DNA of 33,727 nt, from positions 1 through 33,727 of IMG/VR virus record IMGVR_UViG_3300025570_000056; one strand, 5' to 3'. The notes under the pieces were generated by a model. It was given only the letters and a program-made list of their open reading frames with translations. It had not been told where the DNA came from and made no database searches. The stretch is from a virus. Both the position numbers and the translations under genes were made by a program. Shown here piece by piece: positions 1 to 7,580 of the stretch (positions within the stretch are counted from its first letter, which is position 1; each line of letters opens with the position of its first letter).

Positions 1-1218
1 TGTTAGTTTAAAGGTTTTTCCTTTAAATTTAAAGACCACTCCTTCTGTTGGGATGATCGACTCAATACCACCAATTCCCTCTAGTCTTTTTAGTTCTTTT
101 TCAACCTTTTCAATTTGAGTAAGGTCGCCATTCTTTTTAATCTTGCCAGCTTCAGTTCTAATCTGATTATGTAATCTTGCTTTCTCAGCATCTGGATTAG
201 CAGCTACAAAATTAGAAGCGTTCTTTAAAACATCTGCACCTAACTCTAAAAATAGATTCTCAAAAGGTAAAATGTTTTCTTTATACTTCTTATTTCTTTG
301 ACCATCAAACTCTTTAACAGCCTTATTTTGTTCCGGGGTTAATTCCTTCTTTAATGCAGTTAACTTAAGTGTCTTCTTATCTAAGTAAGCCCATCTTAAA
401 AGTAAACCCTCTTTATGTGCAGGTTCTAAATCCGCAAAGTTCTCTTCGATCTGACCTCTCCACCACATCTCGTGATACATTTTAACCTCATCTTGATCTG
501 ATAGACTATAAGTATCTCTTAGTTTATTTATCGCCTTTTCATAATAGCCGACTCTCTCGTCAAAGTTAACGTCTTTAGCTAACTTTAAAATTTGAGGGGG
601 AATTATTGTAAACGTCTTTTGAACATCTGACTTTAATTCTTTAAGTGCTTTAACTAGTTCTCCAGCAACGTTTTGCTTTCCAGTTTGATTACCTTCACCA
701 TCAGTCTCTATAATACCATGAAATTGAATAACATCTCTGTCATAATAGATAACATTAGGGTTTTTAGAGTAAATTAGTTCCATATTAACGAAATTCAATC
801 CGTTCGCGAACATTGATTGATCCTTAAGCGCTGGGAGCGCCTCTGCTAGATCTTTAGCAGCAAAGATATATGTTTCTTCAACCAGCTGTGAGGCATGGCC
901 AGTGAACATCTTAATGATACCATTTAGATCTAGTGGATTTATCATTTGCCCTTTATTTCTGGCAAACATTGCTTGACCATCTTTTACAGTTGCAAATAGG
1001 TTTTGACCATCAGTCTTTTCAGTTGCAGCCTCTTCGAAATCTAACCCACCTTGCAATGAAGATTTAACAATAGTCTTAAAATCTGCAAAAGTTAATGAGT
1101 GGTCATCGAAAGGGTGCATCATGTGTCCTGCTGCTCCACCTTCAAATACGAAATCCTCCAAGTTGTTCACCTGGAGTTTCTCGTTTAAAAATTCTGTAAA
1201 ATTAGTGTATATCTTCAT
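1..1218 (-). CDS. Ligase/capping-type covalent nucleotidyltransferase, truncated by window edge
   Basis: This gene starts at the ATG at 1218 and stays open for 406 codons to base 1, so its stop codon lies outside the window. The translation shows the signature of the covalent nucleotidyltransferase superfamily (RNA/DNA ligases, capping enzymes). Motif I is EKTDGQNL with the candidate nucleophile Lys68. A following FARNKG resembles the conserved Arg/Gly motif, NMELIYS is a motif III-like segment, and EGVVFKFKGK is a motif IV-like segment at the edge. Motif V is probably just beyond. Family knowledge predicts lysine-NMP formation and sealing or capping of nucleic acid; the substrate cannot be told. 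The N-terminus (MKIYTNFTEFLNE) resembles the capsid-targeting peptides of T4 internal head proteins and has a Leu-x-Glu cleavage-like site. It follows the 577-aa gene by 20 bases and probably shares its transcript. Confidence 0.72.
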   Translation of the reverse strand, partial: MKIYTNFTEFLNEKLQVNNLEDFVFEGGAAGHMMHPFDDHSLTFADFKTIVKSSLQGGLDFEEAATEKTDGQNLFATVKDGQAMFARNKGQMINPLDLNGIIKMFTGHASQLVEETYIFAAKDLAEALPALKDQSMFANGLNFVNMELIYSKNPNVIYYDRDVIQFHGIIETDGEGNQTGKQNVAGELVKALKELKSDVQKTFTIIPPQILKLAKDVNFDERVGYYEKAINKLRDTYSLSDQDEVKMYHEMWWRGQIEENFADLEPAHKEGLLLRWAYLDKKTLKLTALKKELTPEQNKAVKEFDGQRNKKYKENILPFENLFLELGADVLKNASNFVAANPDAEKARLHNQIRTEAGKIKKNGDLTQIEKVEKELKRLEGIGGIESIIPTEGVVFKFKGKTFKLT

Positions 1219-1238
1219 AAGAAGTTTTTAGATTATTT

Positions 1239-2972
1239 TTATCCTAATGATGCAGTTAGTGCGCCGACAGCAGCACCATAGTCTTCACCATGCTTAGACA
1301 ATAAACCGTCTACAACTTCTTGTGCTTTTTCTTCATCAAATTTATCTCCAAATGCTTTTCCTAAAACAGCGAATGCATACTCTTTAAAATCTTCGTCAGA
1401 TTTAACTTCAGCTTCATTTACTGTTGGAGCTTCTACTGTATTAGCAGATTCAACATATAGGTTTACATACCTGCTACCTTTTTCAGAGTAAATTGAAGTG
1501 ATTTTAAAGTCACCATCAATTTTATTACCAGTATCTTTTTTATACCAATCTGCATAATAAGCTTTAAAGTATAAGTTTGGTTCTAGTTCTCCAAAGAAGT
1601 GTGATAATTTACCAATAAAAAACTGAGCTGATGGATAATAAGTTGTTATATCCGCTTTAGTTTCAGCATCTAAAACTCCTTTATCAAAATCTTTTACAAA
1701 TTTAGCCTCAGTAACTTCTTCAGTAGCTTCTTCTTCAACTTCGTCTTCTTCAAGTTCTTTAGCTAATTCAATTGCAGCCAATGCCTGAGATACTTTACCT
1801 TCTTCAACTTCTTCAACTCCTTCTTTAATAACTGGGAATTTCTTACCGTTAAATTCAAATTCTTCAGCATCTTCTTCGATCGCCTTAGCTCTTGCAGCTA
1901 AAAATGCATTACCTTCGTTCATTACAGACTCATTAGCCCATATTAATTCAAATGCATCTACAATTTTTTGAGCAGTATCACTATGTCCGAATCCATCTAA
2001 GAATAAAGCCATACCTTCAACAATACCAATACCTGACCATCCTGCAGCGTTTGCCATGAATGCTCCTTTATCGTCTAATAGATTAATGATTGATTTTTTA
2101 CCAACTGGAACTGTCATTCCACCAAGGTTATCAATCTTTACCATTACAGTTGCAAGCTTACCTTTAATTACTTTACTCACTGGTTCTCTATAAGAGTGGA
2201 AGTTAGCATCTGTTAAAGATTCTGCTAGCATATATTTACATACTCCTAAAAGAATACCAGGTGCTGCTAAAGCAGGATGATCCATAAAGAATTGCTCTAA
2301 AGATTTTGCTACTTTCTTAGCATCTCTTGCATTACCTTTACTTGGTTTAAATGATTCATTAATTATCATAGATTCAAATGCAGGAACTAAATCGTAACTG
2401 TCATAAACATCAACCATGTACCATTTAGAATCTCTTTCAGAATATAGGTAGATGAATTCAGCTCCGCCGTTATTAGCAGCGTCTTTTACAAACTTCTCAG
2501 TATCTTTCATATTCCCGTCAGTAGTGGTCTTGTCGCCGTAGAATTTAATATCGTCTACATTTGCTTCTAGACCTGAACCACCCCCTTTCTTCAGTAGTAA
2601 GTCTACTGCCTTTCCATCTTTGTAACCCTTTTTAATTGTAGGTAACATGTGGTCTGGGTAACCATCATAGTGCATATACACTGTTGAGATTTTTCCGTTC
2701 TTTTTAATTTTACCGATTTGAGATCTTGTGCCCTCTTCTATAATTGCTATTGATTCAGAGATTTCAGAAGCACCTAGCTTTCTAAAAAACTTATTTCTAT
2801 CTTCTTCGTTAAGGTCTTTTATAGACGTAACTCCAAATTCAGCTAGCAAGGTTTTAAATTCGTATGCTGCATCTTCACGAGCAGATTTTTGTTCTTCTTC
2901 TAACTTTGCAGTTGCAGCTATTTTAGATGCATTTGCATAGTCTTCGAAAGATTGTAGTTTTAGTGAACCCAT
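1239..2972 (-). CDS. Phage protein with HYDGYP domain, 577 aa
   Basis: I do not recognise a function. The N-terminal 80 residues are helical and charged. Residues 98-145 contain VYMHYDGYPDHMLP followed by a GYKDGKAVDLLLKKGGGSGLE stretch, which resembles a domain I recall from uncharacterised phage proteins (xYxHWDGYxxG type). The middle (about 230-350) is mostly helical. An acidic linker around 390-425 is rich in Glu and precedes a 150-residue C-terminal domain. IIEEG at 78-81 fits the Ile/Leu-x-Glu consensus cut by T4-type prohead proteases, so a head-associated role is possible but speculative. The start is the ATG at 2972; the gap to uvsW carries the GATATATAATA motif 32 bases upstream, suggesting that a new transcript begins here. 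The ligase-like gene follows. Confidence 0.6.
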   Translation of the reverse strand: MGSLKLQSFEDYANASKIAATAKLEEEQKSAREDAAYEFKTLLAEFGVTSIKDLNEEDRNKFFRKLGASEISESIAIIEEGTRSQIGKIKKNGKISTVYMHYDGYPDHMLPTIKKGYKDGKAVDLLLKKGGGSGLEANVDDIKFYGDKTTTDGNMKDTEKFVKDAANNGGAEFIYLYSERDSKWYMVDVYDSYDLVPAFESMIINESFKPSKGNARDAKKVAKSLEQFFMDHPALAAPGILLGVCKYMLAESLTDANFHSYREPVSKVIKGKLATVMVKIDNLGGMTVPVGKKSIINLLDDKGAFMANAAGWSGIGIVEGMALFLDGFGHSDTAQKIVDAFELIWANESVMNEGNAFLAARAKAIEEDAEEFEFNGKKFPVIKEGVEEVEEGKVSQALAAIELAKELEEDEVEEEATEEVTEAKFVKDFDKGVLDAETKADITTYYPSAQFFIGKLSHFFGELEPNLYFKAYYADWYKKDTGNKIDGDFKITSIYSEKGSRYVNLYVESANTVEAPTVNEAEVKSDEDFKEYAFAVLGKAFGDKFDEEKAQEVVDGLLSKHGEDYGAAVGALTASLG

Positions 2973-3004
2973 TGTAATAATTTTATTTTATTATTTTAGT
3001 ATTG

Positions 3005-3015
3005 TATTATATATC
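3005..3015 (-). promoter_or_regulatory. GATATATAATA motif, copy 1
   Basis: Minus-strand GATATATAATA lies 32 bases before the ATG of the 577-aa gene, at the very 3' end of uvsW. It is identical to copies upstream of the 64-aa, 780-aa and 2737-aa genes. The sequence is similar in kind to the T4 late promoter box (TATAAATA) but not the same. A candidate phage promoter that separates the replication genes from the following genes. Confidence 0.45.
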
Positions 3016-4515
3016 CCCTTCAAATGTGACATTTTTTATCTCAAACGGGAACTTCTGTTCTCGATAGATTTTTTGTCTAGCTTTTGAATGCCTAATAAGG
3101 TAATTATCCCAATCAGGAGACGATAAGTCGTCTACAAAATCTATAATATTTACATCCGTTTTTGACTTATGTTTTCTTAGTCCTCTACCGATAGACTGTC
3201 TAATAATCACTTCTGATTTAAACGATTCGGTAAAGAATATATTATGTATCTTGTTAATTGATATACCAGTTGAAAATGTACCATAAGATGCTACAATGAT
3301 AATTTCAGCGCCTGCTTCCATTTTCTTTTTATACTCTTCTCTAATATCTTTATCTGTATTACCGTCTACATAGTAAACATTCTTTTCAGACTCTTGGCGC
3401 AATTTCTCATAAATCTTTTTACCATGTTCAATCCTATGGAATAGGACAAGACCATTACCCTTAACTCTGGAAATAATACTGCAAATAAATGCAAGCCTAC
3501 CTGGCGACTGTATAACATAATTACTTTCAAATTTATAGACATCTTTACTTTCATATCTGTTTTGTGACATTTCTCTAAAAGCATTTTTAGTACTTTCAGC
3601 AGCATAATCCATTTTTATTACTTTTACTTTACACCCTGCAATAAAACCTTCTTCTTGTAAAAAGTTCGCACTGACCTCTGTAATTACAGGACCAGTATAA
3701 GCCATAAGTGTTAATCTATCTAGGCTACCAGCTTTTGGAATTGTACCTGACATTCCAAATCTATAGTTAGCAGCTGTGCATTTTTGTAAGATAGTTTTAA
3801 TAGATTGAGATTTAGCCTTATGTGTTTCATCGATAAGTACTGCATCAAATTGTTGGAAATATTCTTTATCCTTTTTAACTAGGGATTGATATGTACCGAT
3901 TACTACGTTTCTACCCGGTCTAATCTTTTGACCAGAATAAATCTGTTGTACTTTAATTTTAGCTTGGTTTCTCCAGTTATAGTCTTGAAAATCTTCTGAA
4001 CCCTGAACAACAAGTGAAACATTAGGTACAATAAATAGTACTCTACCTGCCTTTTGTTTTTCTAGTAGGTATGATATTACCATAAATGAGATTAGAGTTT
4101 TACCAGCCGATGTAGCCAACTCACTTAGACAATTTCTAAATTTAAGTATATTATATGCTGCTTCAATTTGATAGTCTCTAGGTTGCATCTCTGAGCCATC
4201 AAAGAAATCCATTGCCCACTCTTCAAAGTCTGCAGCTTTTATATTAGTATCAAACAGTCTTGTAATGCCATTTAGTTTAAGCTCGTATTTATACTGCTTA
4301 CACATATTCATTACCTCTCGCCATAGACCAGATGGAATCCATTTATCATCTTTAATATACGAGATGTAACCATCCCATAAACCCTTTTTAACAAGGGGAT
4401 GAAACCTCCAAGATTCAATACGTCTATTTAATGTAATGTTAAGTTGTTCAACTTCCATTTCAGACGCCTCGTCTACACGCAGGAACTGTTTGTTATCTGT
4501 TAACGTTAATTCCAT
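3007..4515 (-). CDS. uvsW: UvsW-like RNA-DNA/DNA helicase
   Basis: This is a superfamily 2 helicase of 502 residues, almost exactly the length of T4 UvsW (about 503). Visible motifs in order are a Q-like RDYQIEA at 113-119, Walker A ATSAGKT at 134-140, motif II DETH at 229-232, motif III SGT at 256-258, and motif VI RQSIGRGLRKH near 439-449. The N-terminal 100 residues form a separate domain as in T4 UvsW. In T4 this enzyme unwinds R-loops and branched structures, promotes branch migration and fork regression, and shifts replication from origin-dependent to recombination-dependent start. It lies 7 bases after the UvsY-like gene, as expected for a recombination operon. Assignment to SF2 is firm; the UvsW name rests on length, motif spelling and neighbours. 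Confidence 0.92.
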   Translation of the reverse strand: MELTLTDNKQFLRVDEASEMEVEQLNITLNRRIESWRFHPLVKKGLWDGYISYIKDDKWIPSGLWREVMNMCKQYKYELKLNGITRLFDTNIKAADFEEWAMDFFDGSEMQPRDYQIEAAYNILKFRNCLSELATSAGKTLISFMVISYLLEKQKAGRVLFIVPNVSLVVQGSEDFQDYNWRNQAKIKVQQIYSGQKIRPGRNVVIGTYQSLVKKDKEYFQQFDAVLIDETHKAKSQSIKTILQKCTAANYRFGMSGTIPKAGSLDRLTLMAYTGPVITEVSANFLQEEGFIAGCKVKVIKMDYAAESTKNAFREMSQNRYESKDVYKFESNYVIQSPGRLAFICSIISRVKGNGLVLFHRIEHGKKIYEKLRQESEKNVYYVDGNTDKDIREEYKKKMEAGAEIIIVASYGTFSTGISINKIHNIFFTESFKSEVIIRQSIGRGLRKHKSKTDVNIIDFVDDLSSPDWDNYLIRHSKARQKIYREQKFPFEIKNVTFEGDI

Positions 4516-4522
4516 TTAAGTT

Positions 4523-4945
4523 TTATAGATCTTTTAGAGCCAGTCTATTTCTAATAGCAAAGCCCATATTATCTAGTGTTTTTACAGAGTCTCTTAGCCA
4601 ATCCATTTGGTTTTCTAAATGTGACAAAATCATATTGTCATCTGCTAAGTCGTTCTCTAAGAATTTCTCTTTCTGCTTTTCACCCAGTTTGTAATCATAA
4701 TTATAGTATCTAATATATGCTTCTCGGTATCTTGCAGCAATCGTTTTCTTTTGTTGTTTTATTTTGACATTTATATATGCCATTTGATCTACAAGTGTCT
4801 GTCTAGAAGATAACACGTCAGCAATAGTAATCTCCATTGTGTTAATGTTACGAAGACTTTGTGCTAGGTTTCTAATTGTGACTGACCACTCGTTTCTCTG
4901 TGCACTTAATTTTTGATCTAGTGCTAATATCTTTTCGTTACTCAT
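4523..4945 (-). CDS. uvsY: UvsY-like recombination mediator
   Basis: This is a 140-residue, highly helical and charged protein, against 137 for T4 UvsY. The C-terminal half resembles UvsY: a basic segment with a Tyr-rich stretch (RYREAYIRYYNYDY) and an ending like MGFAIRNRLALKDL, comparable with the SRGFAIKHIQDM end of T4 UvsY. In T4, UvsY loads UvsX recombinase onto gp32-coated single strands. The frame stays open upstream to 5077, but that extension overlaps the neighbouring gene almost completely, so the ATG at 4945 (MSNEK) is preferred; it leaves a 10-base gap after the previous stop. The position directly before uvsW matches the uvsY/uvsW association in T4. No UvsX gene is seen in the window, so it must lie elsewhere. 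Confidence 0.75.
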   Translation of the reverse strand: MSNEKILALDQKLSAQRNEWSVTIRNLAQSLRNINTMEITIADVLSSRQTLVDQMAYINVKIKQQKKTIAARYREAYIRYYNYDYKLGEKQKEKFLENDLADDNMILSHLENQMDWLRDSVKTLDNMGFAIRNRLALKDL

Positions 4946-4955
4946 ATATCTTATA

Positions 4956-5165
4956 TTAAAATAGCGACGGTTTGTTCCTATCTGGTTTAATAAACTTTGC
5001 AGCCTTTTGACCCTTCTTAAGTTTAGGTTTGCTGAATTCCATATCGGGATTATCAGTCTTAAAGTCTGGCATCTCAAAATCGATTAACATCCTCATCTTC
5101 TTGAATCGGTCGCTATCCTTAAAAAAGTCCTCTAATGTATCTTCCATTTCCTCTATACGTACCAT
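4956..5165 (-). CDS. Small conserved-position protein between primase and uvsY
   Basis: This is a small protein of about 69 residues with no recognised domain. It has an acidic N-terminus (MVRIEEMEDTLEDFF) and a basic, Pro/Lys-rich C-terminus (KPKLKKGQKAAKF, ending DRNKPSLF). The frame is open to an ATG at 5210, but that start would lie well inside the primase gene; the ATG at 5165 gives a 13-base overlap with the primase end and is preferred. A further ATG at 5147 would avoid the overlap and cannot be excluded. It sits tightly inside the replication-recombination operon, so a role as an accessory to replication or recombination is a fair guess from position only. T4 also carries small unassigned genes near uvsY. 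Confidence 0.6.
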   Translation of the reverse strand: MVRIEEMEDTLEDFFKDSDRFKKMRMLIDFEMPDFKTDNPDMEFSKPKLKKGQKAAKFIKPDRNKPSLF

Positions 5166-6232
5166 AAGTCTAAATCGCTTGATGTGAAATAATTTTCTAT
5201 TTGTTTCCAAGCATCAGATTTCTGCTTGTAACATACTTTTATCAAGTCGTTTAGATCTTTGATATTATATGTATCTAACTTAAAATCGTCTAGAAATTTA
5301 GACCACATAAATACGGGTCTGCCTCTCTTTAGCTTCTCAATCATTTTCTTTTTACCAGTTGCATCATTATCAAACATATATCTAACTGTCGCCATTTCGT
5401 CAAATTCTTCTGTCGATCTACCTGCAGTTGCAAGGGCAATAGAGTTATGCATAAACTTCGCATCAATCGGTCCCTCAAATAGAGTGACTGGTTGTTGGAA
5501 ATTAACCTGCATAATTCCAAATAGAGTAGAAGCCTTTGCTAGTTTAGTCATTACATCAGGTTCTAGCTCTAGCGGTTTATTCCACTCTTCATATATTTTT
5601 GGTAGGTCATAGGTTAAATACCTAGACCCATAGCCTTTCATTCTTCTGGATTGTGCGCCGATAATCTTCCCGTTAATCCCCATGTTTAAAATCCAAAGGC
5701 GATTACCTTTTGGGGAAAAAAGAAACTCACTAGCTTTAGTGTGTAATAGCCTCTCTTTTAACTGAAACCAAATCCATTCTCCAGGCTCAATTTCTTTAGC
5801 GCCAAATACTTGTTTAAATTCATCTATAGTTAATGCCAGTTCTTGGACGCTTGCAAGTGACTGGTTTTGTAATACTTGTTCTTGACTAACCTGTTGTTTA
5901 TTCTCTTTAATATAGTCTATAATAGTAAAGGAGTCGCCAGTGTTAGGCATTCTTACCTCATGGTCTTTTAATAGACCGTATAGATTAGTATGGTGAGAAC
6001 AATTGTAACAGTGATACTGAAGAGTGTCCCAATACATGTTACCACGCTTCTTGGTATCATCTTCATGAGAGTCACCACAATAAGGACATGCCAGGGTTAT
6101 TCGCCCTGGCATATCTTTAAGCAGCTGTTTATTAGGAGTAGTGTGATGTTCTACACAAACTTGTTTGAGTGCAACTTTTATTCTACTCTTAAGTTCTTCA
6201 GTTAACTGTATGTTATTAGATGTTGAGGTCAT
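5153..6232 (-). CDS. 61: T4 gp61-like DNA primase
   Basis: This is a 359-residue primase of the T4 gp61/DnaG type (T4 gp61 is 342). The N-terminus carries a zinc-ribbon with CPYC at 49-52 and CYNC at 75-78. A Toprim-like catalytic core follows, with EGPIDA (Glu253) and the acidic triad FDND at 287-290. NGKIIGAQSRR near 187-197 is the conserved strand region seen before the Toprim core in phage primases. In T4-like phages it makes short RNA primers for lagging-strand synthesis together with the gp41 helicase and acts on gp32-coated template. Its start codon lies 17 bases inside the end of the gp32 gene, so the two are probably translationally coupled. The gp41 helicase itself is not in the window. 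Confidence 0.9.
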   Translation of the reverse strand: MTSTSNNIQLTEELKSRIKVALKQVCVEHHTTPNKQLLKDMPGRITLACPYCGDSHEDDTKKRGNMYWDTLQYHCYNCSHHTNLYGLLKDHEVRMPNTGDSFTIIDYIKENKQQVSQEQVLQNQSLASVQELALTIDEFKQVFGAKEIEPGEWIWFQLKERLLHTKASEFLFSPKGNRLWILNMGINGKIIGAQSRRMKGYGSRYLTYDLPKIYEEWNKPLELEPDVMTKLAKASTLFGIMQVNFQQPVTLFEGPIDAKFMHNSIALATAGRSTEEFDEMATVRYMFDNDATGKKKMIEKLKRGRPVFMWSKFLDDFKLDTYNIKDLNDLIKVCYKQKSDAWKQIENYFTSSDLDLWYV

Positions 6233-7139
6233 CTAGGAAAGAGTCTAAGTCATCATCTGTAGTTACCTTACTTTCAGCAGGAGTTTCAGCTTTTGCTGGC
6301 GCAGCAGAACCTGCAGTTGCAGTTTCAGTTACTTTCGCCTTTGGAGCTGGAGCAGATTTTGGAGCAGAAGTTACTGCAGCAATATCATCACCTGGATTAA
6401 GATACATTCTCAATACATTGTTTACAAAGGCTCTCGTGTCTTCGTCCCACGCTTTGTAATCATATTGAGCTAAAGATGGTGCGCTTTCAAGTTCTTCCTT
6501 GATAGTTCCCATGATCTCTTTCGTTCTTTCTGCTGGAGCGTCGCCCACTACAATAGCACCTTTACTTGAAGAGAATTTAGATTTGTCATAGTTATTATAT
6601 TCACCTTGTCTTGTAATTACAAGCTCGAAGTTCTTACCTTCGAATAGGTCGAATACTTGTGTTGGTTCACCAAAGTCTGGCTTCAACTCAGAATCAATCT
6701 TCTCTTTAATCTTATATCCAAATTTGAATACTTTGTAAGTACCTTCCATTTCTGGATTTTGTGGATCTTTAATGATCTTAATAAGAGAATAATACTGTTG
6801 ACGTCTTTTAAGCTTTTCAGAAGCTTTTCTGTCTACAGCAGAATCTGATTTTCTCAACTTCCAGAATACATCTGCAATAGGGCAGTGTTCTCCAATAGTT
6901 TGAGGTGAGTCTACTAGTTTACCATCTCCAGAAGAGTTAGTTAACCAGTGTACGTATTTTTGAACCAAAGATTTTCTTGGGTTCTCTGGATTAGGTACAA
7001 AACGAATTAATGCTTTGTAAGTTCCGTCTTTGCCGTCGTCGGCAGTTGGTTTGTAAACTTCGTTTGTTGAAGTTCTTTCAGGCTGGTGTGTTTCCACATC
7101 TTCCACGCCTAAATTAAAAATGTCAAATGAGTCGCTCAT
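6216..7139 (-). CDS. 32: gp32-like single-stranded DNA-binding protein
   Basis: This is a 307-residue homologue of T4 gp32 (301 residues), which coats single-stranded DNA at forks and recombination sites. Recognisable core segments are KALIRFVPNP near 42-51, KYVHWLTN near 61-68, and the stretch from HCPIADVF (85-92) through YSLIKIIKDPQNPEMEG (117-133), which lines up with the T4 CPVC...VKDPAAPENEG region. Only Cys86 of the CPVC pair is kept and the fourth position is Ala, so the T4 zinc site appears lost. An Ala/Pro/Lys-rich linker (about 255-290) leads to an acidic tail, DDDLDSFLDDLNI, typical of gp32 and used to recruit partner proteins. It heads the replication-recombination operon and has its own promoter-like sequence upstream. 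Confidence 0.92.
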   Translation of the reverse strand: MSDSFDIFNLGVEDVETHQPERTSTNEVYKPTADDGKDGTYKALIRFVPNPENPRKSLVQKYVHWLTNSSGDGKLVDSPQTIGEHCPIADVFWKLRKSDSAVDRKASEKLKRRQQYYSLIKIIKDPQNPEMEGTYKVFKFGYKIKEKIDSELKPDFGEPTQVFDLFEGKNFELVITRQGEYNNYDKSKFSSSKGAIVVGDAPAERTKEIMGTIKEELESAPSLAQYDYKAWDEDTRAFVNNVLRMYLNPGDDIAAVTSAPKSAPAPKAKVTETATAGSAAPAKAETPAESKVTTDDDLDSFLDDLNI

Positions 7140-7206
7140 AATTTTCTTTTAGTTGTTTAATTGTTTAAAAAATTGAAATACTTTAATTGTCTTTCGTTAC
7201 CTTATA

Positions 7207-7243
7207 GTTGTACAATATACAATAGTTTCAGTCTAATGTCAAA
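7207..7243 (-). promoter_or_regulatory. Sigma70-like promoter and dyad before gp32
   Basis: Read on the minus strand, TTGACA (7242-7237) is followed after exactly 17 bases by TATATT (7219-7214). The Bacteroidota-type elements TTTG and TAxxTTTG also overlap it loosely. An inverted repeat, TTGTA-CAATA-TACAA (7208-7222), covers the -10 region and could be an operator. The promoter overlaps the end of the 64-aa gene and would give a leader of about 65 A/T-rich, largely unstructured bases before the gp32 start. That would suit T4-style autoregulation of gp32 by binding its own leader. No transcript data support this; it rests on sequence match alone. Confidence 0.45.
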
Positions 7244-7422
7244 TAAGCTGGATGATTCCCAGACCTTGGGTCTGTAGGAAGTTCCTTCCATCTACCGTCC
7301 TTTTGCTTAATCAGCCCTGATTTGTGGAGTAACTCCTCACGCTCGTTAGTCGTGATCTGGTTCGCTGCCACCATTTTATTTAGGATTTCGCTGAGACGAA
7401 AGTAATCCGCTGTAATTAACAT
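7228..7422 (-). CDS. Small hypothetical protein, 64 aa
   Basis: This is a 64-residue unrecognised protein. The first 35 residues are predicted by eye to be helical (LSEILNKMVAANQITTNEREELLHKSG), and the rest is polar with Pro and Gly (WKELPTDPRSGNHPAYLTLD). There is no signal peptide or membrane segment. The length, open frame, strand and the GATATATAATA motif 27 bases upstream of its ATG support it as a real gene. It is the first gene to the left of the divergent region and lies 88 bases before the gp32 gene, whose promoter-like element overlaps its 3' end. The helix-rich N-terminus could be a small protein-protein or DNA-binding module, but nothing specific can be claimed. Confidence 0.6.
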   Translation of the reverse strand: MLITADYFRLSEILNKMVAANQITTNEREELLHKSGLIKQKDGRWKELPTDPRSGNHPAYLTLD

Positions 7423-7580
7423 ATCACTGTAGTTATTGTTTATTATACTTATTATATATCGTTATTTTGTTTTGTTTCTAGATAGTATGTTAATATCTTT
7501 TTTGCAAAATAATTGCCTAAATATTTTTTTATGTCAGTTATTTTTCGTATATTAGTACTGTAATTAAAAACATATAAATC
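7423..7580. promoter_or_regulatory. Divergent control region
   Basis: This 158-base AT-rich gap separates the only plus-strand gene from the leftward block. For the leftward gene it contains GATATATAATA at 7460-7450. For the rightward gene a weak Bacteroidota-like pair can be drawn: TTG at 7513-7515 and TATTTTTC at 7539-7546, spacing 23. TATATT at 7548-7553 is another possible -10 but has no matching -35. The plus-strand start is preceded by the A-rich sequence AATTAAAAACAT, not by a Shine-Dalgarno-like purine box. The divergent gene layout makes promoter function likely; the exact elements are uncertain. Confidence 0.4.
7450..7460 (-). promoter_or_regulatory. GATATATAATA motif, copy 2
   Basis: The same 11-base motif, 27 bases before the ATG of the 64-aa gene, within the divergent gap. 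The flanking sequence differs from the other copies, so this is not just a repeat of a longer block. Confidence 0.45.

Noticed and set aside
3366-3605. A 79-residue open frame within uvsW on the same strand
   Set aside because: It lies wholly inside the helicase coding sequence in another frame and shows no domain.
4946-5077. N-terminal extension of the UvsY-like protein by 44 residues
   Set aside because: The extension lies almost fully within the preceding small gene in another frame, and its sequence has a different character. The ATG at 4945 gives the expected UvsY length.
7140-7227. A T4-like pseudoknot in the gp32 leader
   Set aside because: No convincing paired arms were found by eye; the leader looks unstructured and A/T-rich, so no RNA feature is claimed.
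7571-7580. ATATAAAT next to the plus-strand start as a T4-type late promoter
   Set aside because: It ends one base before the ATG, so a transcript started from it would have no leader and would begin inside the gene. It is more likely the A-rich translation start region.
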